Shown here: positions 6,364 through 9,555 of the stretch, in pieces
Position numbering within the stretch: position 1 is the stretch's first letter
Layout of the letters: each line of letters opens with the position of its first letter
DNA from: Planctomycetaceae bacterium
Lineage (GTDB): Bacteria > Planctomycetota > MHYJ01 > SBBU01
Assembly (NCBI GenBank): GCA_005239585.1
Contig: SBBU01000016.1
Coordinates: 1 to 9,555, forward strand
Reading direction: 5' to 3'
DNA length: 9,555 nt
Program-made: the position numbers and the translations under genes
Notes under the pieces: model-generated
Databases searched by the model: none
Told to the model about the DNA's origin: nothing
Seen by the model: only the letters and a program-made list of their open reading frames with translations

Positions 6364-9300
6364 TTGGTCTGAACCTGGTAGATGAAACAGCCATCCAATG
6401 TAACAAAGTTCTTACCGCCTTCGATCTTCACAGGTCGCTTGGCTCCAGAAAGCGATATTGCATCTATTTGGGTGATCTCCTTGTCAGCAGTCACCTTCAT
6501 AGGACCGCCAAGCAAGAGAAAATCTTTTCCTATTGCCTTGATATATTTCTTTTCAGCAGCTCCATCTTTTGTCTGAAAATGAAATCCACGGGCAAATGAA
6601 CCGTCAGTTATTATATAGTCAGCGCTTTCGGTCCAGAACCATCCGCCTTGGCCGCGCTCTGATACGATTTTTGAACTATCTATTTTAATGTGAGGACCTA
6701 GGAGGGTCTTTTCGTATCCCTTGGCCCCTGAGAAAGTTGAATTTAAGATAACATGGTCCATCAATGGCAGGATTGTTTTCAATGCAGAGCCAAAGGGCTC
6801 ATAGATCTCATCTTTCCAGTTAACTAGTCCTGCATTGTAGTTTTCGGAGGTGTTGGAATCTTGCCAGCAGAAATAGTGCCATCCAACGAGCCACGGCTGG
6901 GCGCTTAGTGTCAGCATCATTGAGGCTATTGCCTTGGTGCGTTCATGTTGATTCGGAAACTTGCCGCCCAATCCTATATCGCCAAATTGATCAGTTGCAG
7001 ATGCATTAAATTCGGTGAGCAACACAGGTGTCTCGGTATTATTGGCAAGATTGCGCGGCGCGGAGATAAAGCCGGATGAGATGCCGGTACGGGGGTCGCT
7101 GCCGTAGAAGTTGATCGAGTTTACATTGAATTTTTTCAGAGTCTCGTAGCTTACACCAGTATGATTTGGATTACCTGCAAAGCGTAGTCCACAGATCATG
7201 TGATTCTTGTCATATGTCTTAATACACTCCATGGCGAGTTCGACTGCATGCTCTACGACTATATGTTGGAAGTCTTTAACATCTCTCTGCACCGGATCAT
7301 CTGTGCCTCTTACCAGTGGAACATCTGTGTGTATCTGATCAAATCCTGAATATTTGTATTGATGGTGCTTTGACGACCATTTTTTATTCAAATCTGAGAT
7401 ATTTGAATAGCGTTTCTTGAGGAATTCCTGCCAAGCTGAATAGGTGTGCTTGGAGTAGAGAAATTCTGCAGGGGGCAACGGGCATTCATTGTCTATAAAG
7501 TATCCTATTAACCATGGGTCATTGGGATCTAGTATGGAACAGCGCTCAAGGAGCCTTCGCTTTGATTCCGGACTGTACGGGTCTGATACACACCAACCCC
7601 ATGGTGAATGCGGGAGCGGCATCCATTTCCTGCCGTCTGCTGATTCAAGTGGGCTTCCGTAGAGGCAATTGAGGAGGTGCAAGTTGATAAAATATGGCAT
7701 TTTTTGCCTGCGCGCCTCTTTTCTTGTTATTTCTGTGGTCCAGAATCCGAGGGAGTTGAATCCCAAGTAGCGTAGTCGGCCGATATTATAGCGCGCAAAA
7801 TTTTCCTCTGACATGTAATGCCGCTGGGTGTAACGCGTAAATGGGCTAGACCAGTGGTCAAGCATCTGAAGGACGTCCATCCCTTTGCTGAAAAAACCGT
7901 GTCCCTCGGGTGTAACAAGCCACCAGCGATCACCGATTTTTTCAGTATGGAAATAGCCTGTTTTTTTGCCATTGACCTGATTATATCCTCCATATTCATC
8001 TAATTGTGAATCCCTTGGCAGATTGTTAAAGACATCGATTCCTACAACGACTGTTTTTTTGCAAAGGGTTTTCTCCTCTGAGGTTAGTGTGATTTCGAAT
8101 CGTGGTGGCGGAAGACGTGGATCCAAGGGTTCTTTACATAGGAACTCCTGTTGAATTTTTTTCTCACTTGAATCAACTGTGGTTAGACCAACTTCTCCCG
8201 GGCAGTCTAATCTTTTTGCGGCAAAATTTATGTTTGCGGTTTTGATATTGAACCTGGCTACGGCCTTGAATTTTATCGCACCTAAGGTTGTCACGTCTTC
8301 CAATTCAAAACTAGTACACACAATTTTCTCATCTGGCCATGCGCACCATGCGACAATGCTGTCCATCCAGAATGTGTATTTATGACCCTCACCTTTTTCG
8401 CCCATTTTAAATTCAATTGTGTGTTTGCCTTGGTCGAGACGCATTACGGCAAGCTGAGACCAGACAAATTCATAATAGCCGCATGTATATGATTCTCCTT
8501 CTTTTGGGAGAAAGTTGAGATCACCCATCTTTTTGCCGTCGAGCGACCATGATACAGGCGCCTGGAATTCCTTGCGGGTGTTACGGCCTGAGAACCAGAG
8601 CTCATACCAGCCCGATCGAGTGACGTTCAAGGTGTATTGAGCAAAATATCCATCTTTAGGCAATGTTTCACTAGAGACAGATAGAAAAGCCCCTTCAAAT
8701 GCCTTGGGGTCCTCGGTCTTCTTTAGGTTATGTTTTTCTGCCGATTCTGCCTCAAGCCAGACCCCTCTAAAACCTTCTGGTGGAATCTTGCTTCTCTTCT
8801 CCTTCGGGGGGAGAAACTCGGGTATACCCTCGACTGACAAGGTTTTCTCAATCTCTTTGATCATTTTTATTTTTGTCGAGGTTGTTTTTAGTACATCACC
8901 CCATGGCTCGCATGGATATTTCCCAACCTGTTTTGCCTTGACCCATTTCGGGTCCTTGAAATCTTTCTTTCCCTCATATACTTCCCAGTCGCCACTGGTA
9001 AATACCGCGTTCTGTTTTTCTCCTTCTTTCCACTCAAGCTGACACCAAAGTCCAGCGGGTCGATTAGTATCAGACCCTTCCACTATAATTTCGTTTTCTC
9101 CAACTTGCAATATTTTATCCAGACTATATTCCTCCGTGTCTTCCCAACTCCTGTTATGGCCGAGCAGGGTCCCGTTTACGAATAGTTGATAGACGTTATC
9201 ACAAGTGATTGTTATAACGGCGTTGGATGGTTTGTCTTTGATTGTAACTTTTTTACGAAATGTACAGATATTTGCCTTGTCAGCCGGATGCCATATCCAG

Positions 9301-9392
9301 TAACCGCGGTCTTGGTCTTGAACCTCGGTCTTGTAGGGTTCACCGGCAGATATATACAATAAAACGCATACAATAAGCATAAACCTCTTCAT
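6360..9392 (-). CDS. Secreted multidomain clan GH-A glycoside hydrolase (GH50/GH42-like)
   Basis: The 1010-residue protein starts with a signal peptide (about 1-16). Domains in order: a galactose-binding-type jelly roll (about 30-160, YWIWHPADKA, VYQLFVNGTLLG) like those in rhamnosidases; a CBM6/35-like jelly roll (about 208-350, VWLEAESAE, GWYELWFSGR); a beta-sandwich (about 360-455); a TIM barrel (about 478-880); and a C-terminal beta domain. The barrel begins with GYFHTEKIGDRWWLVTPEGH. IGYFIDNE gives the likely acid/base E636, and PVLLTEF gives the likely nucleophile E794, a spacing normal for clan GH-A. YNAGLVNWKDE resembles the barrel end of GH50 agarases. The catalytic residues are intact, so it should be active. 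The substrate may be a galactan or other polysaccharide; the family is not certain. ATG 9392 follows AAGGAG by 5 bases. It is the first gene of the operon. Confidence 0.92.
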   Translation of the reverse strand: MKRFMLIVCVLLYISAGEPYKTEVQDQDRGYWIWHPADKANICTFRKKVTIKDKPSNAVITITCDNVYQLFVNGTLLGHNRSWEDTEEYSLDKILQVGENEIIVEGSDTNRPAGLWCQLEWKEGEKQNAVFTSGDWEVYEGKKDFKDPKWVKAKQVGKYPCEPWGDVLKTTSTKIKMIKEIEKTLSVEGIPEFLPPKEKRSKIPPEGFRGVWLEAESAEKHNLKKTEDPKAFEGAFLSVSSETLPKDGYFAQYTLNVTRSGWYELWFSGRNTRKEFQAPVSWSLDGKKMGDLNFLPKEGESYTCGYYEFVWSQLAVMRLDQGKHTIEFKMGEKGEGHKYTFWMDSIVAWCAWPDEKIVCTSFELEDVTTLGAIKFKAVARFNIKTANINFAAKRLDCPGEVGLTTVDSSEKKIQQEFLCKEPLDPRLPPPRFEITLTSEEKTLCKKTVVVGIDVFNNLPRDSQLDEYGGYNQVNGKKTGYFHTEKIGDRWWLVTPEGHGFFSKGMDVLQMLDHWSSPFTRYTQRHYMSEENFARYNIGRLRYLGFNSLGFWTTEITRKEARRQKMPYFINLHLLNCLYGSPLESADGRKWMPLPHSPWGWCVSDPYSPESKRRLLERCSILDPNDPWLIGYFIDNECPLPPAEFLYSKHTYSAWQEFLKKRYSNISDLNKKWSSKHHQYKYSGFDQIHTDVPLVRGTDDPVQRDVKDFQHIVVEHAVELAMECIKTYDKNHMICGLRFAGNPNHTGVSYETLKKFNVNSINFYGSDPRTGISSGFISAPRNLANNTETPVLLTEFNASATDQFGDIGLGGKFPNQHERTKAIASMMLTLSAQPWLVGWHYFCWQDSNTSENYNAGLVNWKDEIYEPFGSALKTILPLMDHVILNSTFSGAKGYEKTLLGPHIKIDSSKIVSERGQGGWFWTESADYIITDGSFARGFHFQTKDGAAEKKYIKAIGKDFLLLGGPMKVTADKEITQIDAISLSGAKRPVKIEGGKNFVTLDGCFIYQVQTN

Positions 9393-9397
9393 AAGAT

Positions 9398-9403
9398 CTC
9401 CTT
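9398..9403 (-). promoter_or_regulatory. Shine-Dalgarno site of the hydrolase gene
   Basis: On the - strand this reads AAGGAG, five bases before ATG 9392. It is the only strong Shine-Dalgarno found in the window; the four downstream operon genes rely on overlaps or very short gaps. It fixes the start of the hydrolase. Confidence 0.85.
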
Positions 9404-9415
9404 AGAAACCTAAAC

Positions 9416-9443
9416 ATTATACAGAATTGACAGGCCTGTACAA
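9416..9443 (-). promoter_or_regulatory. Sigma-70-like promoter of the transport/hydrolase operon
   Basis: Reading the - strand, a perfect -10 box TATAAT is at 9421-9416 and a poor -35 candidate TTGTAC (3 of 6 matches) is at 9443-9438, with a 16-base spacer. The predicted start near 9409 would leave a short leader ending in the AAGGAG site. The weak -35 box and the overlapping palindrome suggest control by a regulator. Confidence 0.6.
9427..9443. promoter_or_regulatory. Operator-like palindrome over the -35 region
   Basis: The - strand reads TTGTACAGGCCTGTCAA. The central ACAGGCCTGT (9430-9439) is a perfect 10-bp palindrome, and the TTG/CAA ends match with a one-base offset. It covers the -35 box and most of the spacer, a common place for a repressor operator. 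No regulator gene is in the window, and the type of regulator cannot be told. Confidence 0.4.
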
Positions 9444-9458
9444 CTGGTAACTCGTGTT

Positions 9459-9555
9459 GTAATTGTTCAAAAATGTGTGGGAAAAGTTTTAAAATCCATT
9501 TCTCGAGCGTAAATCTTCATTTTATAAGCTCGAGCACACATAATTTAACAATTAC
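9459..9555. repeat. Imperfect 21-bp inverted repeat at the window edge
   Basis: The arm at 9459-9479 (GTAATTGTT, then ATGTGTG after seven bases) pairs with the reverse complement of 9535-9555 at 18 of 21 positions. The spacer is 55 bases. The right arm reaches the window end, so the repeat may continue. It could be two regulator sites in opposite orientation, a hairpin, or the end of a small element. The A/T-rich composition raises the chance level somewhat. Confidence 0.5.
9502..9535. repeat. Paired CTCGAGC sites upstream of the promoter
   Basis: CTCGAGC occurs at 9502-9508 and again at 9529-9535, 27 bases apart. Because CTCGAG is itself a palindrome, the pair also makes a 7-bp inverted repeat (9502-9508 with 9528-9534) around a 19-base A/T-rich spacer. 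The pair lies between the arms of the larger inverted repeat. It could be a double binding site for a regulator; no protein can be named. Confidence 0.4.

Noticed and set aside
8797..8815. TTCTCC/GGAGAA stem-loop inside the hydrolase gene
   Set aside because: It is short, lies inside coding sequence, arises from Pro-Lys-Glu-rich codons and has no T-run after it; a similar one near 8493-8512 is likewise unconvincing.
8704..9042. 112-residue open frame on the + strand inside the hydrolase
   Set aside because: It lies wholly antisense to a gene with clear domain support, and its composition (Ser/Phe-rich, no motif) is that of a shadow frame.
9362..9370. Lipobox-like LIVC near the hydrolase N-terminus
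   Set aside because: Val before the Cys and a Cys at residue 9, inside the hydrophobic core, do not fit lipoprotein processing; an ordinary signal peptide is more likely.
1..9555. Transposon, phage, CRISPR or toxin-antitoxin system
   Set aside because: No transposase, integrase, regularly spaced repeats or small paired toxin genes were found; the direct repeat around the sulfatase is the only sign of rearrangement.

Overview
The window is bacterial DNA of moderate GC content with tightly packed genes. Evidence for Bacteria: a TATAAT-type promoter, an AAGGAG ribosome binding site, a stem-plus-T-run terminator, ABC sugar importer genes and a formylglycine-type sulfatase. The mix (a cytosolic-type sulfatase, a large multidomain secreted glycosidase, an importer without its own ATPase, a MalG-like permease with an oversized loop, a DUF6498-like membrane protein) recalls carbohydrate-degrading lineages such as Planctomycetota, Lentisphaerota or relatives. 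That placement is an inference with low confidence.

Left part, + strand (1-2196): the end of a helical HEAT-repeat-like gene, then a type I sulfatase (best start ATG 634), then a stem-loop with a T-run. A 45-bp near-identical direct repeat flanks the sulfatase. Copy 1 (544-588) is the 3' end of the HEAT-like gene. Copy 2 (2126-2170) lies just after the sulfatase stop. The three differences are all synonymous, so copy 2 looks like the leftover end of a second HEAT-like gene. The end of copy 2 also forms one arm of the terminator.

Right part, - strand (2170-9392): one apparent operon, read right to left. It runs: promoter (about 9416-9443), a secreted 1010-residue clan GH-A glycoside hydrolase (E636 and E794 as likely catalytic pair), a sugar-binding protein, a MalF-type permease, a MalG-type permease, and a DUF6498-like membrane protein. 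Junctions are overlaps or gaps of 1 to 15 bases, which suggests translational coupling. The likely job is to cut an extracellular or periplasmic glycan, bind the product and import it. No ATPase is present, so a shared MsmK/UgpC-type ATPase elsewhere is expected. The sulfatase has no signal peptide and could desulfate imported sugars, but it is transcribed convergently and need not belong to the same pathway.

The 163-base upstream region (9393-9555) holds the promoter, an operator-like palindrome, a pair of CTCGAGC sites and a 21-bp imperfect inverted repeat that reaches the window edge. No RNA genes, CRISPR arrays, transposases or integrases were seen. The most unusual items are the repeat around the sulfatase, the MalG-like permease with about 155 extra residues, and the clan GH-A hydrolase of unknown substrate.
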